Origin: Alkalimonas cellulosilytica
GTDB lineage: Bacteria > Pseudomonadota > Gammaproteobacteria > Enterobacterales > Alteromonadaceae
NCBI RefSeq assembly: GCF_036325985.1
Contig: NZ_JAUHLI010000001.1
Location: 310,001-374,000 of the forward strand
Direction of reading: 5' to 3'
Length of the DNA: 64,000 nucleotides
Positions within the stretch are counted from its first letter, which is position 1. Each line of letters opens with the position of its first letter. The position numbers were made by a program, and so were the translations under genes. This document shows positions 43,162 through 50,773 of the stretch, piece by piece. The notes beneath the pieces are model-generated. The model ran no database searches. It had not been told where the DNA came from and saw only the letters and a list, made by a program, of their open reading frames with translations.

Positions 43162-43937
43162 GGCTTTGAGATAGCAGCTGTTTCGCTGGTCTGTTGCCAG
43201 TGCACTTTATGCAGCTGCACATCGACTTGTTCGACATTGTTTTCGCCATGCCAGATACGAACCAGTAAGTAGTCGAGGTCTGGAGCAACCCAGGCGTAAA
43301 TTTGCCGGTCTGAATCTTCTTCGACCCGCTCAATACGATAGGCCATCACATTGCCGTAGGGCAGAGGCAGCAACTCTTTGGTGACCACCCGAAAATCATA
43401 GGTTTTTGGATCGCCCCGCCGATTCAGGACTTCATAGCTGAATGTGCGCTTGCCGGCCGCCAGATCAATCGCCAGTTGCTGATGATAACTGAGCTGATCC
43501 AGCCAGTTATCATCCCATTGATGGGACTTCAACTCACCTTTGCTGCCTTCGCGCAGTTCTTCTTTGACTGGATCCAGGGTCAGGACGTAGTTACGGCTTG
43601 GCCCGGTACCACTGCGGTTCATGCGGTATGTCAGCGGTTGTACCTGCGCACCACGCATTGTAAATTGTGTTTGTTCTTCCCTGCGATCACGAAACACCAT
43701 CCAGCTGATTTCGCTACGATACCGCAGGGTATAGACACCATCGTCCTTTTTCAGCTCACGCTCGGCTTTGCCGTGACTACGGCCATTGCGGTAGACCACA
43801 TACTCAGCTTGATAGGGGGCAAGCTCCAATGGCAGCTCGTCCGGGGCCGATGTCGCCGCGAATGGTGCCACCAGCAGCGGTAAGCATAAAAAAGGCGCCC
43901 GCAGGCGCCATTCAGAGATCGTACTCATCATCGTCAT
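43158..43937 (-). CDS. DUF3108-family periplasmic protein
   Basis: A 259-residue exported protein with a signal peptide (APFLCLPLLVAPFAATSA) and a beta-rich DUF3108 domain: YQAEYVVYRNGRSHGKAERELKKDDGVYTLRY, RMNRSGTGPSRNY and YAWVAPDLDYLLVRIWHGEN, typical of the family. Its function is unknown; structural relatives carry lipids or act in the envelope. The start lies within the end of purN (26-base overlap) with a GGA site 8 bases before the ATG at 43937; two later Mets (43931, 43928) are possible. It is likely cotranscribed with purM-purN. Confidence 0.8.
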   Translation of the reverse strand: MTMMSTISEWRLRAPFLCLPLLVAPFAATSAPDELPLELAPYQAEYVVYRNGRSHGKAERELKKDDGVYTLRYRSEISWMVFRDRREEQTQFTMRGAQVQPLTYRMNRSGTGPSRNYVLTLDPVKEELREGSKGELKSHQWDDNWLDQLSYHQQLAIDLAAGKRTFSYEVLNRRGDPKTYDFRVVTKELLPLPYGNVMAYRIERVEEDSDRQIYAWVAPDLDYLLVRIWHGENNVEQVDVQLHKVHWQQTSETAAISKP

Positions 43938-44568
43938 GGGCATATCCGTATTGCGGTAATGGTTCATCATCCAACAAGGCTTGTTGGCCTTGCTGACGTA
44001 AACGTCCCTGACAAAACCAGCGGATCACCAAAGGGTAGATACGGTATTCCTGCTCATGCACCCGTTCGGCCACTGTCTCTGCATCGTCGTCAGAAAATAT
44101 CGGGACTTTGGCTTGCAATACCACCGGACCACCATCCAACTCTTCGGTAACAAAGTGAACACTGCAACCGTGCATTTGGTCACCAGCTTCAATGGCGCGC
44201 TGATGGGTTCGCAAGCCTTGATACTTCGGCAACAAAGATGGGTGAATGTTCAATAATTTACCGGAAAAGTGCTGTACAAAGCCCGGCGACAGGATGCGCA
44301 TAAAGCCAGCCAGTACTACCAAATCCGGTGTGAATTGCTCAATCAGCTGCTGCAACGCCAGATCATAGCTTTCACGGCTAGCATAGTCGCTATGGGCCAG
44401 GCAGTGGGCACTGCTCCCGGCCTCTCGTGCCCTTAGCAGGCCATAGGCATCGGCTTTATTGGAAATAACAGCCGTGACTTTGCCGGCGATAAAGCCGGAA
44501 GCGCAGGCATCCAGAATTGCCTGCAAGTTACTGCCATTACCGGAGATCAGTACAACAATGGATTTCAT
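43912..44568 (-). CDS. purN: Phosphoribosylglycinamide formyltransferase
   Basis: Transfers a formyl group from 10-formyl-tetrahydrofolate to GAR in purine synthesis. At 218 residues it has the family length (E. coli 212). The SGNGSNLQAI phosphate loop, the LAGFMRILSP region, the catalytic NIHPSLLPKYQGLRTHQRAI (Asn and His) and GCSVHFVTEELDGGPV (with the Asp) are intact. A gap of eight bases follows purM, as in most gammaproteobacteria. The C-terminal acidic tail (DDEPLPQYGYAHDDDEYDL) encodes the overlap with the DUF3108 start. Confidence 0.95.
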   Translation of the reverse strand: MKSIVVLISGNGSNLQAILDACASGFIAGKVTAVISNKADAYGLLRAREAGSSAHCLAHSDYASRESYDLALQQLIEQFTPDLVVLAGFMRILSPGFVQHFSGKLLNIHPSLLPKYQGLRTHQRAIEAGDQMHGCSVHFVTEELDGGPVVLQAKVPIFSDDDAETVAERVHEQEYRIYPLVIRWFCQGRLRQQGQQALLDDEPLPQYGYAHDDDEYDL

Positions 44569-44576
44569 GCCTGCCC

Positions 44577-45617
44577 TTAACGGATGATCACTTGCTCTTC
44601 ACTGTCGGTAGCAGTCTGGATCTCGCCCAGGTGCCAGGCCGTTTCACCAGCCTGTTGCAGCATGGTCAAAGCGGCAGGTAGCGCCTCGGCAGGCACCACC
44701 ACAATCATGCCAACACCGCAGTTGAAGGTACGGTACATTTCATGGGTTGTGACATTGCCTTGTTGCTGCAACCAGGTAAAGATGGCTGGCCATTGCCAGC
44801 TACTCCCATTGATCACTGCTTTGCTACCTTCTGGTAAAACACGGGGAATGTTCTCCCAAAAACCACCACCCGTGATATGGCACAGAGCATGAACCGGGTG
44901 CTGTTTAATCAGGCTGAGCAGGTTTTTTACATAAATCCGGGTGGGTTCCAGCAAATGATCGGCAATCGGCTTACCGGCTAGCTCGGTATCTGCTGACTGA
45001 CCACTGACCTCCAGGATCTTACGGATCAAAGAGAAACCATTGGAATGCGGGCCGGATGATGCCAACGCGATCAGTTGATCGCCGGCTTGTACCTTGCTGC
45101 CATCAATCAGCTCTGATTTTTCAACCACACCCACACAAAAGCCAGCGATGTCGTAATCATCACCATGGTACATGCCTGGCATTTCGGCCGTTTCACCACC
45201 CACCAAAGCACAGCCTGATTGGGCACAGCCATCGGCAATGCCTTCCACCACGGTTGCCGCTGTGTCCACATCCAGCTTACCAGTAGCGTAGTAATCCAGG
45301 AAAAACAAAGGTTCTGCGCCTTGTACAATCAAGTCATTGACGCACATAGCAACCAGGTCAACACCAACCCCATCATGGCGTTTTAAATCCATTGCTAAAC
45401 GCAGCTTGGTACCCACACCATCGGTGCCTGAGACCAATACTGGCTCTTTGTAGCCAGCCGGGATTTGGCACAGGGCACCGAAACCACCTAAGCCACCCAT
45501 GACTTCAGGGCGATGGGTGCGTTTGACTGCCCCCTTAATACGATCGACCAGAGCGTTACCTGCATCGATATCGACACCGGCGTCTTTGTAACTTAGGGAT
45601 GGATTTTGGTTGCTCAC
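44577..45617 (-). CDS. purM: Phosphoribosylformylglycinamidine cyclo-ligase
   Basis: AIR synthetase of purine synthesis, converting FGAM to AIR with ATP. At 346 residues it matches E. coli PurM (345). Visible family segments are SLSYKDAGVDIDAGNALV, GVGTKLRLA, MCVNDLIVQGAEPLFFLDYYATGKL, GCALVGGETAEMPGMY and HITGGGFWENIPR. The start is GTG at 45617, supported by the GAGGAA ribosome site four bases before it; a TTG four codons upstream is less likely. First gene of purM-purN-DUF3108. I see no clear PurR box in the 45618-45687 gap. Confidence 0.95.
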   Translation of the reverse strand: MSNQNPSLSYKDAGVDIDAGNALVDRIKGAVKRTHRPEVMGGLGGFGALCQIPAGYKEPVLVSGTDGVGTKLRLAMDLKRHDGVGVDLVAMCVNDLIVQGAEPLFFLDYYATGKLDVDTAATVVEGIADGCAQSGCALVGGETAEMPGMYHGDDYDIAGFCVGVVEKSELIDGSKVQAGDQLIALASSGPHSNGFSLIRKILEVSGQSADTELAGKPIADHLLEPTRIYVKNLLSLIKQHPVHALCHITGGGFWENIPRVLPEGSKAVINGSSWQWPAIFTWLQQQGNVTTHEMYRTFNCGVGMIVVVPAEALPAALTMLQQAGETAWHLGEIQTATDSEEQVIIR

Positions 45618-45687
45618 GGCATTCCTCAATTGAACAAGGGCTGAAAATGGTCGCTATTTTACCTGCATAATCATTGCGACAAAAGCA

Positions 45688-46095
45688 TTACTGGGTAGCA
45701 TTTGCCATGGCCTGCTCGACATAACCGGCAATACTGATGCTGTCATCCTGCATGATTTTATGGTAAACAACTGATGCAAAAGGAAATTCTTTGTCAAGGT
45801 AGGTCAGGCACAGGTAGGGGGCATCTTGTGTGCTTTTATCGTGAAACCATTCACCGCCGAGCTCGCGGCGAAAGACTTCACCCGTGTAAGCTCCCAGGAT
45901 GGTACACAAAGTAAACAGTAAGTCATGAGCGTGCGCTTGTTTTTTCTGCCGCTGGTGCAAAGCAGACACTAAGCTATCCAGTTGCAGCAGACTCTCTCTG
46001 CTAAAGTCCAGCTCCAGCTGGAACTCTTCACTGGCGTAATTGACGGCATCATTGGCCGACTGAACCATCAGGTCCCTGAGCTGTTGATCGTGCAT
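45688..46095 (-). CDS. Small acidic cytoplasmic protein (DUF3806-like)
   Basis: A 135-residue soluble protein without signal peptide. The segment CTILGAYTGEVFRRELGGEWF resembles the core of DUF3806 domain proteins, a family of unknown function; I am not certain of this match. The start at 46095 has a GGGAGAA site and lies 28 bases inside the end of the upstream LysR gene. The pair is therefore cotranscribed and may be functionally linked. Confidence 0.7.
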   Translation of the reverse strand: MHDQQLRDLMVQSANDAVNYASEEFQLELDFSRESLLQLDSLVSALHQRQKKQAHAHDLLFTLCTILGAYTGEVFRRELGGEWFHDKSTQDAPYLCLTYLDKEFPFASVVYHKIMQDDSISIAGYVEQAMANATQ

Positions 46096-47000
46096 AGATT
46101 CTCCCTGGTTTGTTCCGATTGATGGGCTGCTAACAGACACTGACGTAACAGCTTACTGCCGGGGCCCAATTGTTCTTCGTATGGGCTTAATAAAGCCATG
46201 GGGGCGAGCTTTTCTCCTCCACTGGCCAGTTGCAGCACTTTCAGGCTACCGTCTTTTAAACCTGCTTGCACGGTGTAATCTGGCAGCCAGCAAAAGCCAA
46301 GCCCTAGTTGTAGAATTTCGATGGCTTCGTAAAAGTTATCGACGGTCCAGCGCTGTTCGGACTTTAACCAGCCACCTTGCTCCTGTGGTTTTTGTGCCGT
46401 ATCACGGATCACGATTTGCAGTTGCTGGCTAAGCTCAGCCAGTTCCAACTTGCTATGCTCTGCCAGCGGGTGCTGGCTGCCGACTACCGGAATAAAGCGG
46501 GTCACATACAAGGGCTCGCCTAAGTGACCTTTAGGCACCAGGCCGGTGATCACCAGATCAGCACGTTTCTCCTGAATGATTTCAGCGGTGCCAGTGAGCA
46601 CGGCATCAATGATTTGTACCCGGCTACCGCGGCTTTGTGGGTAAAACTGCAGCAGCGCTTGATACAAATATTGTTTGGGGTAAGCCAATTCCACAGCGAT
46701 ACGAATTTCCGGTTCCCAGCCTTTATCAATGGTGTCGGCCAAACGTTCCAGATCTTCGATTTGTTGGGTTACCATGCGAGAGCGTCGTAGCATCACCTCA
46801 CCAGCTTCGGTTAAAAACGCTTTACGTCCTTTAACCTCTAATAACTCGACCCCGAGCATGCTTTGCAGTTTGGCTACGGCATGGTTTAAAGAGGACTGGC
46901 TTTTATTCAGCAAATCAGCTGCCTGGGCATAGCCACCTGCATCAACAACCGCTTGCAGGATACGCCATTGCTCAATGGTAGTTTTAGGGCGATAAGGCAT
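46068..47000 (-). CDS. LysR-family transcriptional regulator
   Basis: A 310-residue LysR regulator. The N-terminal winged helix (about 5-65) reads TIEQWRILQAVVDAGGYAQAADLLNKSQSSLNHAVAKLQSMLGVELL, a slight variant of the usual F-AV-E-GSF-AAA pattern. The effector-binding domain (about 95-295) has periplasmic-binding-like folds with RADLVITGLV and LGFCWLPDY. A GGAGAG ribosome site precedes ATG. The target is unknown; the overlapping small gene downstream is the first candidate, and no divergent gene is present. Confidence 0.9.
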   Translation of the reverse strand: MPYRPKTTIEQWRILQAVVDAGGYAQAADLLNKSQSSLNHAVAKLQSMLGVELLEVKGRKAFLTEAGEVMLRRSRMVTQQIEDLERLADTIDKGWEPEIRIAVELAYPKQYLYQALLQFYPQSRGSRVQIIDAVLTGTAEIIQEKRADLVITGLVPKGHLGEPLYVTRFIPVVGSQHPLAEHSKLELAELSQQLQIVIRDTAQKPQEQGGWLKSEQRWTVDNFYEAIEILQLGLGFCWLPDYTVQAGLKDGSLKVLQLASGGEKLAPMALLSPYEEQLGPGSKLLRQCLLAAHQSEQTRENLCTINSSGT

Positions 47001-47031
47001 GAAACAGTCGCTCTCCTATGGGTATCTGCTG

Positions 47032-48000
47032 TTAGCGTTCGGCAACAATCACTGCCCGAAGCGGCGCTGGGTAACCTTCAATCGTTTTACTATGGTCATT
47101 TGGGTCGAGAAAATCAATTAAACTTTCATTTTCCATCCAGGCGGTAGCTCGCTGTTCCTGCACACTGGTGTGAGAGCAGTCCACTACCCGGGGGTTTTTA
47201 AATCCAAGCCGTTTTAGCCAGTGACACAAAGCGGCGCAACTTGGGATAAACCAGACATTGCGCATCTTGGCGTAGCGCTCACCCGGTACCAGTACGGTGT
47301 GCTCATCGCCTTCCACCACCAAGGTCTCCAGCACCAGTTCGCCTCCCGGGCGCAGCTGCATTTTTAGCTGTTGTAAAAACTCCAGCGGTGAGCGGCGGTG
47401 GTACAGCACCCCCATCGAAAACACGGTATCAAAGGCTTGTAATTCAGGTAAGTCGTCGCAGCCAATCGGGAGTAAATGCACCTTGGGATCGGGGTTAAAG
47501 TGTTTAATGGCTTCAAACTGGCTGTAAAAGAGCTGTGATGGGTCGATACCGACCACAAAATCAGCTTCTGCTTCACGCATACGCCACAGGTGATAGCCGC
47601 TGCCACAACCTACGTCCAGCACAAAACGGTGTTTCAGTGATTGAATATGCGGTTGCAGCCGATGCCATTTCCAGTCTGAACGCCACTCGGTGTCAATCTG
47701 GATGCCATGAATATTGAAAGGCCCTTTGCGCCAGGGCATCAGTTGGCGAAGTAAATACTCAATCCGTTTGCGTTGTCCCTCATCAATTGCATCGGCCAGG
47801 CCAAACCTAATGGTATCCGACAGCTCAATCTGTGAGACGGAAGTTTCAGGCAGCTGCGCCAGCACTTTTTGCCAGCGATGAAAATCACCATGCAGAGCAT
47901 CTTTTTGCCAATGGGCCAGTTGCGCGGGTAGGGTTTGTAGCCAGTGAGCCAAGCGGTTGCTGGCGATTTGCTGGTAAAACGGGGTAAATAAATCGGTCAT
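47032..48000 (-). CDS. cmoB: tRNA 5-carboxymethoxyuridine synthase CmoB
   Basis: Transfers the carboxymethyl group of carboxy-SAM to 5-hydroxyuridine at tRNA position 34 to form cmo5U. At 322 residues it matches E. coli CmoB (323). It has the CmoB N-terminal helical part (ALHGDFHRWQKVLAQLP), FNIHGIQIDTEWRSDWKW, a Rossmann SAM motif VLDVGCGSGYHLWRM, VVGIDPSQLFYSQF and FSMGVLYHRRSPLEFL. It lies six bases after cmoA, the standard order. Confidence 0.95.
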   Translation of the reverse strand: MTDLFTPFYQQIASNRLAHWLQTLPAQLAHWQKDALHGDFHRWQKVLAQLPETSVSQIELSDTIRFGLADAIDEGQRKRIEYLLRQLMPWRKGPFNIHGIQIDTEWRSDWKWHRLQPHIQSLKHRFVLDVGCGSGYHLWRMREAEADFVVGIDPSQLFYSQFEAIKHFNPDPKVHLLPIGCDDLPELQAFDTVFSMGVLYHRRSPLEFLQQLKMQLRPGGELVLETLVVEGDEHTVLVPGERYAKMRNVWFIPSCAALCHWLKRLGFKNPRVVDCSHTSVQEQRATAWMENESLIDFLDPNDHSKTIEGYPAPLRAVIVAER

Positions 48001-48006
48001 GTGTAC

Positions 48007-48738
48007 TCAGGGCTGTTTAAAAGCAATCATGGAGCAGAAATTAAAACACTGAAACCAAACCGTGCTTTCTGCAAAGCCGGCTTGCTGCATGCGCTGCTGG
48101 TGTGCTTCGATGCTATCGGGCTGCATCACATGTTCAAGGGCAGTGCGTTTTTGGCTGATTTCAAGCTCACTGTAACCATTGGCCCGTTTAAAGTCGTGAT
48201 GCAAATCAACCAAAAGTTGGTTGCTGCATGGCTGCGGGCTAATGATTTTTTCCGATAACAACAAAATGCCACCGGGTTTCAGTGCCTGATAAATGCGTGT
48301 CAGCAGGCTGGCTCTGTCTTGTCTGGCTAAAAACTGCAATGTGAAGTTCACCACCACCATGGCAGCGTTACTGAGCGCCAGCTCACGAATATCGCCCTCA
48401 ATCACCTCAACCGGCACCTCTGAGCGAAAAGCCTCGAGGTGACGCTGACAACGTTGCACCATGGCGGTACTGTTATCAACCGCTATGATTTTACAGCCGG
48501 TCATACTAATATTGCGCCGCATTGCCAGGCTGGCAGCCCCCAAAGAGCAGCCTAAATCATAAAAATGACTGTCTGCTTGCTGGTAGCGGTTGGTCAACTG
48601 ACCAATGGTTTGGATAATGCTCTGATAGCCCGGTACCGAACGCTGAATCATATCCGGAAAAACATCAGCTACCTGATCGTCAAAGCGAAAATCCTGAATG
48701 TGCGCCAGCGGCTCAGCGTAAATGTGATCTTTGTGCAT
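48007..48738 (-). CDS. cmoA: Carboxy-SAM synthase CmoA
   Basis: Makes carboxy-SAM from SAM and prephenate for CmoB. At 243 residues (E. coli 247) it has FRFDDQVADVFPDMIQRSVPGYQ, the SAM loop FYDLGCSLGAASLAM, VDNSTAMVQRC, VEVIEGDIRELAL and NFTLQFLA, all characteristic. The ribosome site is weak. First gene of cmoA-cmoB. Confidence 0.95.
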   Translation of the reverse strand: MHKDHIYAEPLAHIQDFRFDDQVADVFPDMIQRSVPGYQSIIQTIGQLTNRYQQADSHFYDLGCSLGAASLAMRRNISMTGCKIIAVDNSTAMVQRCQRHLEAFRSEVPVEVIEGDIRELALSNAAMVVVNFTLQFLARQDRASLLTRIYQALKPGGILLLSEKIISPQPCSNQLLVDLHHDFKRANGYSELEISQKRTALEHVMQPDSIEAHQQRMQQAGFAESTVWFQCFNFCSMIAFKQP

Positions 48739-48813
48739 AAAAGAAAAGGATAAACCACCATGGGCTAAGTGTATCTGATTTTGTTACAGAACACGATCTG
48801 CTTGTGCTGGCCG

Positions 48814-49197
48814 CTATGGTTGGTTGTGGTGAGCCGCCAGGCGTTTCCCGGCTTCGCGGCGACGTACATAGTCGATTAAGCCAACAATCAACAGTGCAAT
48901 ACTTTGATAAAGGGGGATCATCGCCAGGATCAGAATGGCACGCTCGCCCTCTGCCGGGTTGTTCACCAAACCGATATAGGGCAGCAATGCCAACAGGTGT
49001 ATCAGCAAAGTCGCCAGCGGGAAAAGCCTCTTTAACTGATAACGAAGGTGTAAAAAAATACAAATACCAGCGGCAGCAACTGCCGGCAGCAGGAGCCAGA
49101 GTTGCAGCATGGATGCAGGTACCAGCTGAGTACTGAAGTTCAATACCAGCAAAGACTGCAGTACCAGTAAAACTATCGTCGTGATCAGAAGCTTCAT
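48814..49197 (-). CDS. Small membrane protein, unknown
   Basis: A 127-residue protein with about four hydrophobic helices (about 3-20, 28-48, 58-76, 85-107) and a basic C-terminal tail (RRREAGKRLAAHH). No family is recognised. The start ATG overlaps the stop of the GNAT-nitrilase fusion gene by four bases (ATGA), so it is translationally coupled to it. It may be a membrane partner or simply a cotranscribed gene. Confidence 0.7.
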   Translation of the reverse strand: MKLLITTIVLLVLQSLLVLNFSTQLVPASMLQLWLLLPAVAAAGICIFLHLRYQLKRLFPLATLLIHLLALLPYIGLVNNPAEGERAILILAMIPLYQSIALLIVGLIDYVRRREAGKRLAAHHNQP

Positions 49198-50747
49198 GTC
49201 GAAGAGGTCTCTTTGAGGCTGTTTTTACCAAGCCAGCTTACTTGATACAAATCATGGCGTCGATCTTTTAAATTCGTTACCGAGCCTTCATTGCGAATTT
49301 GCTTTAATCGATCCAAATCCAGATCGGAAAACATCAGCATTTCAGTATTTGGCGTGGTTTCCGACATCACCGCATCGTGTGGAAAGGCAAAGTCAGATGG
49401 AGAGAATACCGCCGATTGGGCATATTGCACATCCAGATTGTCGACCGAAGGCAAGTTGCCGCAACTGCCACAAATCACCACATAACACTCATCTTCAATG
49501 GCCCGGGCCTGAGCGCAGTGGCGTACCCGCAGGTAACCATTTTTAGTATCCGTCCAGAATGGCACAAAAAGTACGTCCATTTCCTGCTCTGCCAGTAACC
49601 GGCTCAGTTCCGGAAATTCCACATCGTAGCAAATTAGTATGCCAATTCGGCCGGCATCGGTTTGAAATACCTGTAGCTTGTCGCCCCCTTGAATCACCCA
49701 ATCCCGACGCTCATGCGGTGTAATATGGATTTTGCTTTGCATTTCAACGGTGCCATCACGACGGCATAGGTAGCTGACATTGAATAAATCATCACCCAGC
49801 AACAAGGGCATGGAGCCGGTGATGATATTGATGTTGTAGCTCACGGCCATAGTGGACATTTCCTGACGGAAGCGCTCAGTAAACCCAGCCAGAAACCGAA
49901 TGGCTTCGGTCTGGTTGGATTTGTTGTCACAAAGGCCCATCAGCGGTGCATTAAAAAACTCCGGAAACAGCGCAAAGTCGCTTTTGTAGTCGGATAGTGC
50001 ATCCACGAAGTACTCAACTTGCTGCAGGACCTCATCCACAGAGGTGGCCTGACGCATTTGCCACTGCACAGCACCTATGCGGATTTGAGTTTTACGGCTT
50101 TCAATTAAGCGACCAGGTGGCTCATAGAAAATATTGTTCCATTCCAGCAAGGTGGCGTAGCCCTGGGATTTTTCATCTTCGGGCAGATACTTTTTTAGCA
50201 GGCGCTTTAATTGAAAGTCATTGGAGAGCTGGAAGGTCAGAATTGGATCATAAATTTCCCGGCGTTTCACCGCTTCAAGGTAGTCGGCAGCGGACATTTC
50301 ATCACTGTATTGATGAAAATTCGGGATCCTGCCGCCGGCGAGGATCGCGCGCAGGTTTTGCTGGCGACACAGTTCTTTGCGCACTTCATACAAGCGTCGG
50401 CCTAAGCGATAACCACGATAATCGGGGTCAATCAGGACATCCAGGCCATAGAGGGCATCACCATGCGGGTTATTCAGGATGGTCATCCGCTGGCTGATCA
50501 ATTCATCGTAGGTATGGGGGTTGCTAAAGCGGTCGTAATCAACCTGCAAAGACAAGGCGACACCCACAATAGTGTCGTGATCCACCACACAAAATTGGCC
50601 ATCCGGAAAGTCCTGAATCAATTTCTCGATGGTATGTCTTGGCCAGGCACCGCCCAAATCGGTGTAAATCCGATCCATCAGACGTTTTAATTGTGGGTAA
50701 TCGCTCACCTCAAGGTTTCGGATCTTGATATGGAGTTCTTCTTGCAC
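49194..50747 (-). CDS. GNAT acetyltransferase - carbon-nitrogen hydrolase fusion
   Basis: A 517-residue two-domain enzyme. The N-terminal GNAT domain (about 5-205) has LYGLDVLIDPDYRGYRLGRRLY as the acetyl-CoA loop. The C-terminal nitrilase-superfamily domain (about 222-500) has a complete Glu-Lys-Cys triad: E near 262 in FPEFF, K near 338 in SKIHITPHE and C near 372 in LICYDVEFPE. Fusions of this kind occur across bacteria; the joint substrate, perhaps an amide or N-acyl compound, is unknown. The start is GTG with GGGAGAG at six bases. It is followed, with overlap, by a small membrane protein gene. Confidence 0.9.
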   Translation of the reverse strand: MQEELHIKIRNLEVSDYPQLKRLMDRIYTDLGGAWPRHTIEKLIQDFPDGQFCVVDHDTIVGVALSLQVDYDRFSNPHTYDELISQRMTILNNPHGDALYGLDVLIDPDYRGYRLGRRLYEVRKELCRQQNLRAILAGGRIPNFHQYSDEMSAADYLEAVKRREIYDPILTFQLSNDFQLKRLLKKYLPEDEKSQGYATLLEWNNIFYEPPGRLIESRKTQIRIGAVQWQMRQATSVDEVLQQVEYFVDALSDYKSDFALFPEFFNAPLMGLCDNKSNQTEAIRFLAGFTERFRQEMSTMAVSYNINIITGSMPLLLGDDLFNVSYLCRRDGTVEMQSKIHITPHERRDWVIQGGDKLQVFQTDAGRIGILICYDVEFPELSRLLAEQEMDVLFVPFWTDTKNGYLRVRHCAQARAIEDECYVVICGSCGNLPSVDNLDVQYAQSAVFSPSDFAFPHDAVMSETTPNTEMLMFSDLDLDRLKQIRNEGSVTNLKDRRHDLYQVSWLGKNSLKETSST

Positions 50748-50773
50748 GGAGCACTCTCCCTTGGTTAAAACGG

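Noticed and set aside
45618..45687. PurR box upstream of purM
   Set aside because: No stretch close to ACGCAAACGTTTGCGT.
48713..49231. 172-codon frame overlapping the small membrane protein on the same strand
   Set aside because: A shadow in another frame; the 127-residue frame has a hydrophobic helix pattern and an ATGA coupling with its upstream gene.
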